Positions 1 through 13,484 of a stretch of DNA of 64,000 bases are shown here, piece after piece (position 1 is the stretch's first letter; each line of letters begins with the position of its first letter). Location of the stretch: contig NC_067284.1 in the NCBI RefSeq assembly GCF_020740795.1, positions 97,455,440 through 97,519,439 of the forward strand, written 5' to 3'. The DNA is from Apus apus. Lineage: Eukaryota > Chordata > Aves > Apodiformes > Apodidae. Made by a program: the position numbers and the translations under genes. The notes below the pieces were generated by a model, which saw only the letters and a program-made list of their open reading frames with translations, ran no database searches and was not told the DNA's origin.

Positions 1-426
1 ATTTCCCAGGGGAGTTCCTCAGCCTTCAGCCGTCGATCCAGACCCCCCTCCCATGGCCACACTACTGGCAGGACTGGATTCTACCGCAACAGCAGCTGTG
101 AACGTCGGAGCAATCTCAGCCTGGCCAGCCTCACCTTCCAGCGGCAAGCTTCCTTGGAGCAAGCCAACTCATTCCCCAGGAAGTCAAGCTTCCGTGCATC
201 CACCTTCCACCCTTTTCTTCAGTGTCCTCCCCTCCCCGTGGAAACGAACAGTCAGCTGATCACCCTCACTCCCACAAGCACCACAACAACCCTTGTGGGA
301 AGCACAACCAACAGCTTAAGGCAACCTGAATTCCACTGGTCTAACAACAGCCTCCGCATCTGCCACTCTACACAAACCCCCCCTCCTGCTTATGAAACCA
401 TCATAAAAGCTTTCCCTGATTCCTGA
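1..426 (+). CDS. MYCT1: MYCT1 (MYC target 1), 3' part of last coding exon
   Basis: An open frame runs from the first base of the window to TGA at 424-426 and gives 141 residues. It aligns by eye with the C-terminal half of vertebrate MYCT1: a Ser/Arg-rich stretch, then CERRSNLSLASLTFQRQAS, then a proline-rich middle, ending TPPPAYETIIKAFPDS. Mammalian MYCT1 is about 235 residues with an N-terminal transmembrane segment encoded upstream; that part lies outside the window. The family is a MYC-responsive gene expressed in endothelium and blood stem cells. A PPAY motif (PPxY type, codons 382-393) near the C-terminus could bind WW domains, such as those of NEDD4-type ligases; this is inferred from the motif. 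The gene lies upstream of VIP on the same strand, as in other amniotes. No frameshift or internal stop is seen. Confidence 0.93.
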   Translation: MSQGSSSAFSRRSRPPSHGHTTGRTGFYRNSSCERRSNLSLASLTFQRQASLEQANSFPRKSSFRASTFHPFLQCPPLPVETNSQLITLTPTSTTTTLVGSTTNSLRQPEFHWSNNSLRICHSTQTPPPAYETIIKAFPDS

Positions 427-2895
427 GTTAGATCCTTGCTGCAAACACACATGCATTTTAGGAGGAACCTCAATCATCTCAACAGTTTTCTGTGTGTGAT
501 GAAGATCTCTGAGAAGTCTCCAGCTGGCGTTGCAGAGGGGACATACATTGCCTAGATGCAGGTAGCAGTGGTTTCTTAAAGCACAACATCCCACTGTCCA
601 AGGGGCCACTTGTCTTCGCACTGTTGGCTCTAGTTTACTGCTCTGCCATATGCTTGTATATTTATAGTGTTGTATCTTTAATTGTAACCACTGTATCTTT
701 ACTTCAGAAGAAAGAAAATGCTGCCACATAAACATCAGTTAATTTCTTGAAGAAACAGATCATGCTAGGAATTACTGTTATACATATTGCTGCAAATTTC
801 ACTATTCTGTTTCATTTCTTTTATTAAAAAAAAAAAAAATGTTCTTGTTTTATGTATTTTCCCAAGGATGATACATTTTCAGAGAACATCTCCCATTACT
901 CACCTACTTCCTAAAATCACAGAACAGCCCTGTCTAGGGAACCTTAAATGCAAACCTTGTAGAGGATTTAAAGTCACAGTCCTGACTGTGGCTATAGGCA
1001 TCCTGCTCTGCTGATAGTAGAGGATCTTAAAAGATTCTGTGTTATGGCTGCTTGTATAAAATTCCCCTCAGTGTGTGAAAATTGTTGAAGTATGTGAAGC
1101 TTCATGCAGAGAGAAGTTTTGAACAACATATGAAGTGCATGTTAACAATTATGGATAATTTTCTGTCGGCAGCCAGCAGAACAAGCAGTCACATTTTAAT
1201 ACCCAGTAAAGGCAGTATGGGAGCAGAAGTCCTCATGTTTCATTTTTCTAGTTCTGGTTATCAAGATAAGGAGCATGAGTGACAACTATCTTTTTAATTA
1301 TGTTTCCTGTTTTGCAATGGGATTACTCATTTCCTTATTTCAAATTGTATTTCTCAAATTGTACCCATGTTTAATTCTTCCTGGCAAATTATTCACTGAA
1401 ATCTTTTCTTTCACTAAAGACATCTATGACTGAATATTTGGATTGTATAAATAGTTGTTATATGAAGATAAAGATGAAATATTTAGTTGAGGTTAACATA
1501 TATTCTTGACTGTTATACATGTATCATGTCCAGCTAACCCCTGGCTTAGTAGACACTAAGTGCAGTGACATGATGTGAGAGGAGTTCAGGATTTGGAAAC
1601 AGCACAGGCAAATGGGTCTAAATGTAAGCTTTCTTGTATAGGCCTCCTGCTAAATATTTCTTGTTCAAATAAGGGCAAAGAATTTCCCCAGGTAGAGGAG
1701 AAGTCCTATTCCTCACTTATAAGTAAGCCTACTGTTCCTAAAAAAGCTGGGCAACTGCCAGACTCCTGATCCTGCGGAGACTGGTCCAGTGCTTTTGTAG
1801 AGAGAATAAGGCCTCATCTGTCTTCTGGGAGGGACAAAAAAAATCAGCAGTTTTGAAGAAAGAGCAAAATGTTTAACATCATACTTTCCAGGCTTTTGGA
1901 TACTGGCAGCATTCATCCCTTTGTCAAGCTCAGTATCCCTCAGGAAGCAGTGGTATTGGTCTCTGAACTGCAATCTTCCAACCCATTATCACTCCATTTG
2001 AAAATATTGCAAAAAACATTGAGCATACAACTGTTACTTACTGTAAAGCACAAGTATTCCTTATACCAAAGGCAAATGATTTTGCATGTATCCACTGACT
2101 AGCTTTCATTGTTGTTTTTTTAGTGTGCAACATTTTCCCTTCTAGAGGGATGGATGTCATTGCTAGAACAACCTTTTACAAAGTTTACAGAGCATTTCGC
2201 TGCAGATACCATGGGTTCCAATGCACTGAGGACTTGTTGATAAGGCTGCAAAACTACATTTGGCTGGGCACAGGCTATGGACTTAAAACAATAATCCTCT
2301 GGAGAAAGAAAGTTGTGTTATTTCATTTACTAATAATATTTCATTTTTTTAATTTAGAGCCTTATTGAGTCTGGTGAACTTCATTGCATACACAAGTGCA
2401 TTCACAGTGTCTTAGATCTAGAACAGGTGATGCCACCTGTTCTAATGTGCCTATAAACAGCAGAATTCAAGCCTGCTCCCTTTGCTTGCTGAGTGTGGCA
2501 GACTGAAGAGACAACTTGGCCTACAGTGTGTACCCAGCTGGCCAAAACTGCTTGTTCCTTGAGGGTGAAATCGCACTACATTTTTACAATTGTAAATGAA
2601 CATTACATTACAGTAGAACTTTCCATAGCATACTATTGCTTGTATTACACTATATTTAGTAAACAATGTAGAAAGGGAAGATTAAATGTACTGTAATTTT
2701 TCCTCCTGAAATCTGCACCAGACATCAAAACATTTTTTATGTCCCCTGGATTAGGGATATTAAAACAGAGATTGTTTGGTGCGTAACCAGTATGACTGTC
2801 AGAACCTAACTGCTTGTTTAATCAAAGTCTGAATGAATGTTTTGCAAGTACTCTGGAAGATCAGAATGTGAAATAAAGTTTGATGTTATAATCAC
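427..2895 (+). other. MYCT1: Probable MYCT1 3' untranslated region
   Basis: AT-rich non-coding sequence follows the MYCT1 stop codon. The first well-formed polyadenylation hexamer I found with a plausible context is AATAAA at 2872-2877, followed by a T-rich stretch, so the transcript could end near 2890-2900. An A-run at 826-838 is genomic and not a poly(A) tail. Short ORFs in this stretch show no recognisable protein. The UTR extent is inferred; an earlier cleavage site is possible. Confidence 0.5.
2872..2877 (+). promoter_or_regulatory. Polyadenylation signal AATAAA (MYCT1 candidate)
   Basis: A canonical hexamer lies about 2.4 kb after the MYCT1 stop, with a T-rich stretch within 40 bases downstream. 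Assignment to MYCT1 is by position only. Confidence 0.5.
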
Positions 2896-2899
2896 GAGC

Positions 2900-5800
2900 T
2901 CATGTTTTTCCTTAAAGATAAATACTTTGGTGTCTATAAAAGATATTTTAATGGGAACTGTATCATCTTTAATTATACAGACTGATTAGTTGGAAGTGTA
3001 AATAAGGACTTGGTCCTTCCTCTGCTTCTGTAGAGAGACACCGCACAGTCTGGAGACATTCTAAGAAGTCAGCATCAGGATTTGCCATATGAGAACACCT
3101 TTCAAGGCTTACATGTGAGAATGCCTCTCACAAATAACAGTGCTTACAGATTTTTAAATCCACGGGTTTCCAAGTACCTGGACTTCAATCCACAATGTGT
3201 TTGACCAAATGCTTGCTTTAAGTGGATGGACAATCACTATAAGATTAATGATTAAATGTTCTCATGCACATTTTATTGCATTAGGACCAAAGAACATTGC
3301 ATAGGATCAGCCTCAAACTGAACTGCAGGATTCAGGAATCATTGCGTCTTTGATATGCAAAAGATTATACTGATTGTAATTATCTTTCTTACCCTTTTAT
3401 TTCTGTTTAGAAGACTGGAAAGAAGATATGTATTACAAAACACGTATTATTTCAGATTTCAATATTTCAAAGCGTTCTCAAGAAATTAAGCTTCACAATT
3501 ATGTTGCAATAATACATTGTCACAGTAAGAAATGGTGAGTGAAGAATCACACAGGGAGCGATAGGTAGAGCTTTGGTCAACTATCAGGTATCCTGATACC
3601 TCGTGCTGAGGGTAACAGAGCTGCTACTCCTCTTCATAAAGAAGAACACTATTCTAAGATTGTCCATGTGCACAAAACCAATTGCTCCAGTTCTGATTGC
3701 ATAGAGAAGACAAAAGTTGACAGCTCTCTGGCTGAGAATAGTAATTATGATGCATATTTACAGAAGTAGCTTGTGCTGTATTCCTTGACCTTTCCCTACT
3801 GAAAAACTGCTGATCACCTCTTCAGACAGCTAACTTATTATCATACTCTAACACACCAAACATGCACTGTCTTTGCCAAATCAAATTTTTAAAGCTCATT
3901 TGCAATTTACCCTGAAGTTTTTGAGTCATCTTGACGTCCATTCTTATGTATAAACTCAAAACTACATTTACTGGAAATATTCTCAGAGGGGTGAAATGAC
4001 ACATGCCAGATCCCTGACCTATAGGCACCTGATAAAATTAGGTGATATCTATGATGCAGTACAGTTTCCAGAAAAACAAAACCAAAACCAACCAAACAAA
4101 AAACCCACTAATTGGAAATTTACCTCTGCCACGTTCAGAGCAGAGTAAGGAAAACAGTGCTGATGTGACTTCACAAAGGAGACAACAGAATTTTAGAAAT
4201 CAGCCATACGAAGTGCTTTAAAACCTATAGCTTCATTTGGGTCTCTTAATAAAAGTGAATTTTCAAAGGGCTTTAGTGTTCAGAGTTTCTGTACAATTTT
4301 GTGTGGAATTACTTATTTACCTTTCTGAATGCTGAAAAGGATGACAAGACCCTAATCTCTTTTTTAGTGGAATATTAATAGTGACTATGATAGACTAAGT
4401 GTTTTCATTCAGCTGGGCAAGAGAGTTGTGAGAAAACTACCGCAGCAAAACAGATGAGCTACTGCTCCAGCAGCTCTTCTTGAAGTATCAACAGAGAGGA
4501 AGATTTTCTGCCTCACACTGTAGCTGAACCATTACTCCACTGGGGAACCCTGGCTTCCTTGTGCTAGGCAGGTGGGCTGTGCATTATTTCATGACTTTGC
4601 CTCCAGTCAGAAGTCTGGTTTGCATGTCTTGTTTCTGGATTTAACTTCTATAGAAGCTTTTGGCTCCAGTCAGCCTTCTGATGATGCTGCTGCATGAGGG
4701 TGGCAGCGTCAGACGGGCGTGGACTGGATCATGGAGCTATTTCAGTAACCATGTTTCCTGTCTGCTTTCCCAGTGACATTCTGCATAGGAGACATGTTTT
4801 CATCTATTTAGCAGCAGAATCAAGTGATTGTGTGCTGATGGCTGGGAAAGAGCAGTTGCACTATTTTAGAGCTAGGAGTTCTTTTAAACAAGAGTAGCTT
4901 AATCATGAAAGGGATTATGCAAAGTGATGAGACTGAGATAGCAGGAAATTGGATTTGCTGATTTAGGACATAACTGTCTGATGTGCCTATAACTAGGGAC
5001 AGTATGGAAAGGCACTGGAATGCAAAATTATTCATGTCTAGTTCAGGGCAGACCTACATCAATATCAATCCACTTTATTGTATGACAGCACAGCAATGAC
5101 TACACTGGAAAGCTGATGCTGTTCCCTTGTTCCAACTTGTCAAGAGCACAAATGGCAGCTGGCAGTAATGTGCATTCCCCTGGACATGTATGGAGAAGTT
5201 GCCAATGACAAGCTGTGCACTGTGTCAGGATGGATCTTCAGCCTTTAGACTGACCAGTCTAGGGCTTGAGTTGAAGCACACTGAAGAGGTGAGGAGAAGA
5301 CTCATTCTCTGCCCATACTCTATTCTAGTGCTGTAAATCCTGGTGATCTTTTAAAGATATTTTTGAAGGACAGAAGAATTCCCTTTAAATATTTTCTAGA
5401 GGCATTGTAGAACTTTTTTCCTTATTTAGTGCTTTTCTGTGTAGTTCCATAGCAAGTTCCATCTCTCTGTGGATAAATATGATGATAAAAATATAAAGAT
5501 CTTCACTTTATCCCATTCTTTTGTTGTTCTGCCAAGTAACAAAAATGATGACTTTGTTATCCAGGGAATCACTCTGAGGAATTGATTGGGTTGCTTGTGA
5601 TAAGCTCTTTAGCACTAGTTTGCCAGCATCAAAGTACCGATTTTTTCTTTTCTTTTTCTTCTGTAATCCCTTGGGCAGATGTCATGGAAAGATAGAGACA
5701 CCTTTTTGTTAGTACTCGATGACAGATGTCATTTAGTAAAACTTTGAATTGCCTTGCAGAGTTCTTATAACTCTACAATGCATTACTTCATTATGCAAAT

Positions 5801-8800
5801 ATTTCTAACATTTTGGGTAGCATAAAACCCAATTTTATGGGTTTTTGCAGAAGACATTCTGTAAAAATTCCTGCCTGCTCAAAAAACATATTTTGGAGTG
5901 CTTGTATATACAGTAAATAAAATCTCTCAAAAAGTCTAAATGCTTCTAGGCACTGAATTACTTCTAAGAAGGAAATTGAACATTAAATACATTCCCACAT
6001 CACTTAACCATGTTTGAAATGTATTAGCTTAAAAAAAAGAATCAAACTCTCTCTGAGATACCAAATTTAAGCTTCTGCAGATTTTCATCTCTTCTACCAG
6101 CTGAGAGAACATACTCTAGGGCAGAGCATGTCCCTCAGTAACAGGGACTGAGAAAGCTCAGTGTAGTTTAAAACAGGCTTTAACTACTCCAAATAAGCTA
6201 GAGAATGGCAGATTTACCACAACATTGTAAAGTAAGTGAAAGTGTGACGATGTTTAATGTCCTGATAGTGCTCCTGAAAGATGTCTGAAAATGTTTCTCC
6301 TGATTCAGTCACCCCTAATCCATAACAAAGCACATGCATCTGCATGCCTTCTCACAGACACCTTATGAATACTTAGGGCTAGATTCCATCACGTACATTT
6401 AAATGCATTTACTAGGTTCACAGAGGTATAAATAGGGGTTTCTGCTTCTTTCAAGGCATTGAATGGCTAGGTCATTCAAAAGCTACTTCGAGTGTTGGGC
6501 ATGACAAAGATTTAAAAACATCAAAAATGTTTCAGACAGTCTAGCTGAGCTTGACATTAAATTCAAAATCTGTGTCATTATGGATCAAAAACACTCAAGG
6601 CTACATGTTCATATATCATTACAACAGAACAGTGAATCAAAAGTAAGAAATACACTGTTCTATATTGCTGTTCTTTAAGTGTAGAGTTGCAACTGGAGTG
6701 TGCTGGACATACAAGGGAGGGCCTTGTTACACAAGTAAAATCCAGCAAAACATGTAGTTTGCACTTAACCCTTAACCCTACAAATGCTCTGACTGACCGC
6801 TGATGATTTAATCTGTATTGCTGTATCATTGACTGCGGTGAGATTGCTCATATATCTAATAAACTCTGCTGAATCAGAATGTAATTCCATAAACCACATT
6901 ATTCTAGTGCCTAATTTAAGAGTGTAATTTCTATCTGCCAAGTGATTTCTCTTTGTTGAAAGTTTCTTCTCTGTGGAAATGGATGACTACTCTGCTCGTC
7001 AAACCTGCCCAGAGGATGGAAGAGTGATCCTGATGTCCTTATGCAGACACATGAAGGACTGACAACAGAGTGAGTCAGTGATAGTCATTCTGTCATTTGA
7101 TGTGAGAGCAGAATTAAGAACTCCTGAATTGCACTTCTGTTGCTTGACAGAGGGTTTTTTTTGTAGAATATCAGCTAATTTCATGTCTCTGAATGATGTG
7201 ACTATGAAATAGAATGATAGCAAGAAAGACTAAAGAGAAGTTTTTCTAGAGTCTCACTCCGCTAATGGTAACTTCTGGGCACCATTTTGGGGGGTTGTTC
7301 TAGAGGTGGGTTTGGAAAGCAAAGCTCAGCAAAGACAGCTCTAGCATCCAAGAGCCAGTTTCTCCTCTGGTTGTTGAGGCTAACATTGCAGCAATGCTGT
7401 TTGCAATCAAAACTGTCTGAAGGCATACTGTTCCCAGTAGGAAAATCTCTCACAGACTTATAAAAAGATTGTCTCTAATCTCTATTGCCTCTAGACAGCA
7501 TGAGGAATAGACAAAACGTTATATTCAGATAGATTCTGAGAGATCTTGCTCTGGGTTCAGGTTTGGAGCTGTCTGGAGGACAAGGCAGAAAAGAGTCTGG
7601 AATTGTTTTAGTGAGTCTTGCTTATGGTTTATTTTCAGTTTCTTCATTTTGTACATGACATGCATTGCTGAGTGACCCTGTAATCTTTTCACTGTTAGGA
7701 CAGTTTTATTTGGGTATCTTTTATTGTGTGCACAAAATCTGCAATGAGAATTGCATACAAACCTTTATGTAGGAGAGAAAAATAAGCAGCCATTGGCCGA
7801 AAGGCCAAGAAGCCAACTAAACAAGATGTAGGAGTTCATTGTGTGTTCCAGTAAACTGTGAAGCTGAATTAAATGATAAGCCACGTCGGAACCATAACTC
7901 TTGTCAATGAACGCTACAAAAGTTCTTTCATAACTAATATAAAAAACAGTTAAGTCCAAATTATATCATTTATTAGGCATTGTTAACAGGTCAACACTTT
8001 CTTTATATGGCTTCTTCATGGAAACTAGATGTGAATATAAATTTTCAAAGCCATAATAGTGTACATTAGGCTTAGAGTAGTGCTAAGAGACAGCACGTTA
8101 TACTATGCCCTTTATATACATGGATACTTTTAGAAACACTCTCTCAGCTCTTTTTTGATGAAGACAATAGTGGTAATTGCTTGAGACTGAAGCATTTTTA
8201 GCTTGTTTCTGCAGTAGTTTTTATATGGTTGCTTTTTTCAGCTTGGTAAATAAAGAACTTGTGATGATTCGGTCAGTTCAAGGGATAAAGTTACCCAGGC
8301 ATAATTAGCATCTTAAGATGTGCCTTCCAGTCCAACTGACATGGGTTTCTCTATATCCTGAGGTGATAAGTCTGCTCTCAAAAGCTTTCAGACAGACACT
8401 GTAATAGTAGCAATGTTCACTGGGGAACACAAAAGGAATGTGGCCACATGCACAGTCTAGAACCAGGATCTTGTACTAAACACAGGGAAAAGAATCTATT
8501 CAAAATTGGAGAAGTATCCCAGTTCCTTTCAACACAGATGTTATGGCATATAACCCATGAAATATTCCAATCATGCAGTTATAAACATGCAAGTGGACTA
8601 AGTTCTCTGATACTTCCTAGGGTTTTTTTACAGTCAGTATGGGAAGTAGATAGGAAGGCAAAGGGGCTTTTAAAAGCTTGGGTGCATCTGGGTATGGACT
8701 CCTAAACATTAGCATCATTAGTTTATTTGGTTCCCCAAGCTTCTGATGAACTTGAAGCCAAACTCCATGAGGTGAATGTCAATAGTGAATTAGAGTAAGA

Positions 8801-11340
8801 TAAGATGCCCCAGACATGTTTGCTCTCAGGCTTTCCTTCCTACTTTTGAGCTCCACTGTGGCATTGTTGTATGGTTGTTACTTTTAACAGGTATTATAAA
8901 GGAATTCTGGAGGTTATTTCCATTTTATATTCCTTTTGTACAGGTAGAGGCAAAAGGACATGCAGGTAACATATAGTACAGTTAACAGTCCTGAAAACGT
9001 AGGGGAAATGCAGGGACACAGCTTTGAAAGATCATTCTTAATGTTTTTTTAGATATTTAGATATTAGCTTAGAGAAACTTACGTATCTGAATATCATGGA
9101 AAATAAAGTGATTCTTCAAAGGTTCACCACAGAAAATTAAAAAAAAAATATTTTGCAGACATGCAATATGTTGCAGACAACAAATTAAAGGTAAGCATAG
9201 AAGAAGACATAATGTTACAGAGTAGCCTGTTTAGGCTAAGGGGTGATCAGTCCCATAGCTGGCACAAGGTAACTCCTCCGGAGTCCAGTATCAGGCTGAT
9301 CAGGTCTGATACTACAGCTGGGATGTCTCTGGCTCCTTAAGTTGCCACAACCAGCTAAATATTTTTGTATAGACAAGTTGATCTAAGTAGATAACCTTGA
9401 AACTGTGAAGCAAAGAGTTGGCTGCAAGGAGTGGGAAGCTAAATCTGAATGCTGTGGCATTTAAAGACATGCATTCTTGACATATACAGAGGCTATTTTG
9501 ATTTGCAGAGAGGAAGAATGGGCTGGGACAGCTTCAGGGGAATGAACATATTTCTGGTGATGAAAATATAATCTGGTCCTTTGCTGGAGGTTGAAGATTG
9601 TAACAGTGATGGTACAAACAGGATGTATTTCAGATAGTTTGATAAAAACAAAGAGTACCCAACATGATCAGACTGGAAAATGCTCTGCCTTCTGACAAGC
9701 TTTGTATTATCCTATGATTTTCTAGGTTTTAAGGTGAATGACACTACTTAAACAAGTTAGGTGAAACAATTGCTTTTGAAAGCAAAACAGATATATTAAA
9801 GCTGCTGGTAAAGCTTGTGTAGTCACAGATATTACTGAAGGATGAGTGCAGAACACGTGTCTGATATTGAGACAGGGATGGCAAAAACATCATGTCGACA
9901 CTGAAGAATGACAAGGAATTTGGACTGACACTTCTAGGACAGCTGCATACGGTAAACCAGATGGACATGAAGCAGTAGTTCCAGCAGATACCAAACAGCA
10001 TAAACACCTGGAGAAAAAAATGTCTATCCCAAACTGCTTTGGAGTCTTTGAGGGAAGCTGAGATTACACTTTGGGGAGAGGGAGCAGGGGGTATGAAAAC
10101 ATAAAACTAAACTAGAAGCAGTAAGAGTTTTCCTAGATGGCACGACAGACAAGGAGAAAAGACACTTGGGGGTACCACTGGAGCCAACAGCTCTCCTGTG
10201 TGCCTTTTCCGTGTTGTGCTATCCATTGGGAAGTTTTAAGCAAGCATGTCTGTGTTAATGACATACTAAAGAAAGAAGTAAAAGAATGGTTGGGAGTCAT
10301 GGACATAATCCAAATGTTTCAGTGATTTTTAAAACTGATTTTGAAAATTATTTACTCCCACAAAGACATGAGGTAATAGGACCACTTGGAACAGGAGAGA
10401 CTTGTACAGGAGGTGTACACAGTACATGTTTGTTAATATAATTTGCTTGTTGCAGGAGTTTACTCCAATTAATTACTATGCTCTGAGGATCCACAGTTGT
10501 GACCCAAAAGAAATGCTAAAAAAGGGTGAGGAAGGAACTGAAGGCTCCCCTGTTCCAACCGTATGACCTATGTGGGATCTGGGGAGACAAGCACTCTCCT
10601 ACTGAATGTTTCTGCTGCAGGAGGCAAATCCTGAGTTTTCAACTGCAAAATATTTGTCCATGTTTTATCCCATTTACCATCACATTTCTGAGTCTACAGA
10701 ACTGACTCAGGCTAAAGGCATGATGGAAAAAGAACTGTGCTTTTCAAATAAAGCTTACCTAAAATAATGGACTGATGGTTTGGTTTTGGGTTTTTTTTTG
10801 TTGTTGTTTGTTTGATTCTTTTTTTTTTTTTCTCTTGAGAAGCATTCAGAGATAGCTGCCATGAAAGTGAAGCTGGAACAAGTCTCAACAAGTAACCCCA
10901 TTTATTTTCTCCAAGCAGGTGTTTTTGAGGACTATGAGTGTTTATGGGAGAGTGGTTGCTGAGAGCAGAAATTGGAGATTATGCTAATTATACTAATAAT
11001 GCTATTAAAGGATTAGACGAAAATAGGTTAGTTTATGTCTTTTTTATTATTACTTTTTTACTCTTCATACACAGCTTCTTGGCATTTCTTCTGTTACCTC
11101 TTTTCCGGAAGCTGGAAAAGCTGTTCTGCTAGCTGCTGACTGGTAGTACTCCATCAATCTGCTCTATAAGCTCTAAACACTCAAAGATCAATGTGATACG
11201 GCTATGGGATCAAAGGTAGAGTTTCTGAACTCATCTACAGGAGCATGAGCTGTAATGCACAAGGGAGATTCTGCCGACCAAATAATTCAAGAGGCAGAGC
11301 TCATGACTCAGTAGAAGTTTCCTTTTCTGATAGAATGCAC
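2900..11340. other. MYCT1-VIP intergenic sequence, no gene seen
   Basis: AT-rich single-copy-looking sequence between the end of MYCT1 and the CCTT tract. Open frames here are short (under 90 codons) and show no recognisable domain or splice context. T-rich runs occur near 10788-10830. No CR1 or LTR fragment could be recognised by eye. Confidence 0.6.
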
Positions 11341-11356
11341 AAGTCCTAAACCAACT

Positions 11357-11560
11357 CCTTCCTTCCTTCCTTCCTTCCTTCCTTCCTTCCTTCCTTCCTT
11401 CCTTCCTTCCTTCCTTCCTTCCTTCCTTCCTTCCTTCCTTCCTTCCTTCCTTCCTTCCTTCCTTCCTTCCTTCCTTCCTTCCTTCCTTCCTTCCTTCCTT
11501 CCTTCCTTCCTTCCTTCCTTCCTTCCTTCCTTCCTTCCTTCCTTCCTTCCTTCCTTCCTT
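11357..11560. repeat. Microsatellite (CCTT)51, perfect
   Basis: The tract is an uninterrupted run of the tetranucleotide CCTT (GGAA/AAGG on the other strand), 204 bp or 51 units with no visible interruption. On the minus strand it reads as a repeating Lys-Glu-Gly-Arg open frame, which is an artefact of the repeat. Flanks are ordinary unique sequence. The purity implies recent expansion and length polymorphism. Confidence 0.97.
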
Positions 11561-11564
11561 CCCT

Positions 11565-12930
11565 AAGCAGGTCCTCTGTGGAGCTAAGCAAATTTCTCTC
11601 CTTGAAGGATTTGACTTTAAGAGGTTTTTTTAGCTTTTCAATTCCAGCACAGCTTTACATGCTAAAAATTGTAATCAAACATAACTAACAAACCTAAAAC
11701 TTCCCAAATCTCTTTCCCCCAGATGATGTAGCTGTTTCAGGTAATACTTGATTTTTATATACATCACACAGGTTTGTAAACAAATGGTGAGGTAAACTTT
11801 CAAATAAGCTTCTGCTCTTTGCTCAGTCTTGTCAAATTTGTTTTCCACAGTTCCACAGATATTGCCATTTTATGATAATAACTTTTTTTTTTTTTTGGTG
11901 AAGTGGAATATCGAAGAAAATAAACCAGGATTAACAAAAGATACTTGATAATATATAGACCAAAGATAAAAGGTTCAGTGAATGTGGAGCTGCTGGGTAT
12001 GAGGATTCCTGCTATAGCCAGTGCAAAATACTTGACTTCCCAAGGGTTGCCTTTGTCTAATTATTACTGTATAGAAGCTCCTAAGCACTATTTTTTTTTT
12101 TCCAAGTGACACTTTTTTGAAAGGAGAGAGTTTGTCTGTAGAAGACAGTAGGAGTTGTCATCCAGAAAGGGTCCATCTGCCTAGACCTTGGAGTACACAG
12201 AGCTCCTACAGAAAAGGGGCTGTTCTCTCTCTGCCAGTTTATAAATCTTTTATTTGAACAAAAGGAGGTTAGAAAAGATAGAATTTTGATTGCCAACCCA
12301 AATCCTTCCCAGTCATCCTAGAACAACCTCTCTCAATGAAAATCCTATTGAGAAATAAGAGAAAGGAGTAAGGAGAAAGGGTAGCATCTCTTCTTCAGTT
12401 TATCTTGAGTCAAGAGGAGGAGATGGTGTGTGCAGCAAGGTATTGAAGGGAAATGCAGGCAATTCTTAGTGCAATTGAAAAGTGCTTAGGACATCTGAGG
12501 TCAGTTAAAAGCTCCTGGGTAGATAAGGGGAACGTTCTTGATCTTCCTATCACTACGTTTCTTATCTATAGATAGGGAAAATAGATGGTATTGTAAGACT
12601 AGATGCACTAAACGTCGCTCAGATCATTAAAGGGCTATAGAGGGATTTTTAGAGCTGTTCTGAGGCCATTTTAGCCAGCCGTACAGTATGCCACTCCTCC
12701 GACCAGTCCTAACCTGCGTACTGCCTGGTTACAGCAAACCAGATTTACCAGGTATCGTAAGTAAGTGGGTACAGTACAGGATGGTGTGGAAAAAAGTACT
12801 GATTTACCAGTGAGCCTCAGTTGTTTGGTTTTGTTTGTTTGCAGTCTATTATATACATTTCCTCACAGTGTGCAGCCACCCATACAGCACATACGTAGCA
12901 ATGACAACAGACTTGTTTTTCACATATCTC
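11565..12930. other. Intergenic sequence, no gene seen
   Basis: AT-rich sequence between the CCTT tract and the distal CpG island, with short A/T runs near 11880-11897 and 12091-12102. No coding exon, RNA gene or known repeat could be supported. Confidence 0.55.
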
Positions 12931-12934
12931 TTAG

Positions 12935-13480
12935 ATTTAGCGGCTTCCCTCCTCCCTCCCAGGGACCGCAGCCCGCAGGACTCCCGCGAGATCCCCCTCT
13001 CTGGGCTGAGATGGTCCAAGCGGTCCAAGAAAACTTGGTTCTTCTCCCGTTCCCGCTGCCGGCTCTTTTGGGCTTTTCCGGCAGCGGCGCCCTCGGCGGG
13101 AGCGGAGATGACGAGCGGGATTGTGGAGAGGGAATGGGGAGCGAGGATGGGGAGCGGGGCTGTGAAGCGGAGCAGGTGTGAGGAGCTGGAATGTAGAGAG
13201 GGGCTGTGGAGAGGGGCTGTGGAGCAGGGGCGGGCAGCCTCTGCCCTCCGGCACCCCCCGAGCCCTTCGCGGCTCCGGCCGCGGGGTGCCCTCGCCCTCC
13301 GGCCCGGGGGCCGCATTTCTTCCCCCAGCTCTTGGCTCCAGGCCAGCAGGCTGGGCATCCGCCGTCTTCCCAGCGATGTTTCTTTGCACCACCCAGGAGA
13401 TTGATTTCTCCTCTCTTTTCTTTCCAGCGCTTGGTTGAAGTCCATTGGACTTTCTCAGGCTGTGCACCCAGCAGAACGCC
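12935..13480. promoter_or_regulatory. Distal CpG island about 2 kb upstream of VIP exon 1
   Basis: Composition changes abruptly from AT-rich to GC- and CpG-rich for about 550 bp, then returns to AT-rich before the VIP promoter island. Long overlapping open frames occur on both strands (up to about 198 codons), which is what GC-rich DNA produces by lack of stops. None resembles a known protein. A short purine-rich imperfect repeat based on GAGGGGCTGTG lies near 13150-13230. The island could be an alternative VIP promoter, a divergent non-coding RNA promoter, or a distal enhancer; nothing in the sequence decides. Confidence 0.55.
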
Positions 13481-13484
13481 TATA

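Noticed and set aside
11346..11591. 81-codon minus-strand frame of repeating Lys-Glu-Gly-Arg
   Set aside because: It is the direct translation of the CCTT microsatellite.
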